A DNA stretch of 64,000 nucleotides from Shewanella sp. KX20019 (lineage in GTDB: Bacteria; Pseudomonadota; Gammaproteobacteria; Enterobacterales; Shewanellaceae), in assembly GCF_016757755.1 (NCBI RefSeq), contig NZ_CP068437.1:868001-932000 (forward strand). The letters run 5' to 3'. Positions 63,152-64,000 of this stretch are shown here, in pieces. The notes below the pieces were generated by a model, which was given only the letters and a program-made list of their open reading frames with translations, was not told the DNA's origin and did no database searches. The translations under genes and the position numbers were made by a program. Every line of letters begins with the position of its first letter. The first letter of the stretch is position 1.

Positions 63152-64000
63152 CTAGCTCTGCCTCGCACTAAAAAGTATTGTGGTGTAATGCCAAATGAAT
63201 AAGCCAAAAGCAACTATCCAGCAAAGCGCACTAATGTCCCATGCAAGAATAGGTTGTTGCAGCAAGGGTAAAGCAACCCGTGCGAGTGCGCCGATCAGGA
63301 TCAGCATAAACGCTATGTTGATTGAAAAATGAGGCTTAAGCGCTCGACCTGTATGCCCGAGAGATACGCGAGCTATCATGGCTAAGATCATCGCACCAAT
63401 GGTACCAATAGTGATGAGATGCAATGCATCAGCAAAGCGCAACACGTCAATGTGGTAACTTGCACCCAGTGCGATGAGTCCGATGGCTAAGGCAAAATAT
63501 GAACCGTGCAAAGACCAAAGTAGCGGCACTTTCAATGTCGCTGTGCTATTCCAATTCAGTATGCGTAGTAAGTGTAAAACTCCCGCTAAGATCAGTAGTG
63601 GAGCCGCAGTAAAGGGCAGCTCAATAAAGTCGTTAATAAAGAAGACAGCTAGGCCTAATAAAGAGACCCAAGGCAAGCATTTGTCGAGTTTTGGCGTGGG
63701 CTTTACCTTGGCATTTTCAGCGCCACGGCCGGTAAAAAATGGGATCACTCGTCCGCCGACGATGCCGACAAGTAAGCAAAAGAGCAGAATCGCACAACGT
63801 GATAGATGCAGGGCAAGCTCGCTATAACCATAGATATCGGCCAGTAAAAAACCAATGTTAAAAGACATCATCGCGGTCAGTAGCGGAATAAATTGATAGT
63901 TACGGCTGCTTTTAGCCTTAATCACCATCGAAGCAATATAGCCAATTGAGATAAGCCACCAACTTGCTTGTAAAGCCACTGCAGTTAACTGCAGCTTGGG
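63152..64000 (-). CDS. NnrS family membrane protein (5' end beyond the window)
   Basis: The minus-strand frame is open to the last base, so the N-terminus lies outside. The visible 282 residues hold eight or so membrane helices, with the family motif GGRVIPFFTGRG and later HLITIGTIGAMILAMIARVSLGHTGR. NnrS proteins carry heme and copper and protect against nitrosative stress in denitrifiers and Shewanella. The conserved His residues in the membrane helices are visible. The start cannot be placed. Confidence 0.85.
   Translation of the reverse strand, partial: PKLQLTAVALQASWWLISIGYIASMVIKAKSSRNYQFIPLLTAMMSFNIGFLLADIYGYSELALHLSRCAILLFCLLVGIVGGRVIPFFTGRGAENAKVKPTPKLDKCLPWVSLLGLAVFFINDFIELPFTAAPLLILAGVLHLLRILNWNSTATLKVPLLWSLHGSYFALAIGLIALGASYHIDVLRFADALHLITIGTIGAMILAMIARVSLGHTGRALKPHFSINIAFMLILIGALARVALPLLQQPILAWDISALCWIVAFGLFIWHYTTILFSARQS

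Overview
The window reads as a chromosomal segment of a marine gammaproteobacterium, almost certainly Shewanella. The evidence is the gene content: ArcA, a lysine-riboswitch-controlled lysC, prfB with its programmed frameshift followed by lysS, a tetraheme cytochrome c paired with a Tat-exported flavoprotein and a porin, a GlyGly-CTERM exoprotease, an Ohr/OhrR pair, an NnrS protein and several c-di-GMP enzymes. This assignment rests on protein recognition only. No rRNA, tRNA, CRISPR array, prophage or complete insertion sequence is visible.

Layout. 1-6.7 kb: the end of a dipeptidyl-peptidase gene, arcA, a DUF3293 gene with a strong CRP-like site and an extended -10 box, then the lysine riboswitch, lysC, an M14-type deacylase and a lipoprotein. 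6.7-16 kb: a very large M36 metalloprotease, asnC, rluA, a DUF1326/DUF2182 pair and a three-gene membrane/methyltransferase cluster. 16-20 kb: ldhA, a dienelactone-hydrolase-like enzyme, a DUF3332 lipoprotein and a spermidine-synthase-like protein. 20-30 kb is the most accessory-like stretch. It holds a Fur-boxed TonB receptor plus metallo-beta-lactamase-fold operon, LysR and GntR regulators, and a putative respiratory module (Tat flavoprotein, tetraheme cytochrome, OprD-like porin). A secreted-protein gene broken by a frameshift beside a perfect 14-bp inverted repeat follows. 30-38 kb: ahpC-ahpF, a diguanylate cyclase, a DsbD/CcdA-like thiol transporter with its own thioredoxin domain, and ohr/ohrR with two palindromic operators. 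38-45 kb: a glycerol-3-phosphate-dehydrogenase-like gene preceded by fourteen copies of an 8-bp repeat, chrA, and a 1424-residue formate-dehydrogenase fusion. 45-48.5 kb: a structured intergenic element, a DUF2199 gene, a frameshifted lipoprotein pseudogene and a pentapeptide-repeat potassium-channel-like protein. 48.5-64 kb: prfB-lysS, an SDR/LysR pair, small cysteine-rich proteins, a PQQ-type dehydrogenase, a GGDEF-EAL protein, rluE, nagB, a nitroreductase and a partial NnrS gene.

How the genes work together. Several units are self-contained. The GntR/LysR-flanked flavoprotein-cytochrome-porin set looks like a periplasmic terminal reductase with its own substrate pore. AhpC/AhpF and Ohr/OhrR are two peroxide-detoxification systems about 4 kb apart. 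The TonB receptor and hydrolase look like an iron-repressed uptake-and-processing pair. Oxygen and redox control recurs through ArcA, LdhA, formate dehydrogenase and NnrS.

The best candidates for something undescribed are the reductase module, whose flavoprotein lacks the C-terminal Arg motif of fumarate reductases, the 8-bp repeat tract upstream of the G3P dehydrogenase, and the hairpin-associated frameshift at 28.8 kb. All functions are read from sequence without database searches.
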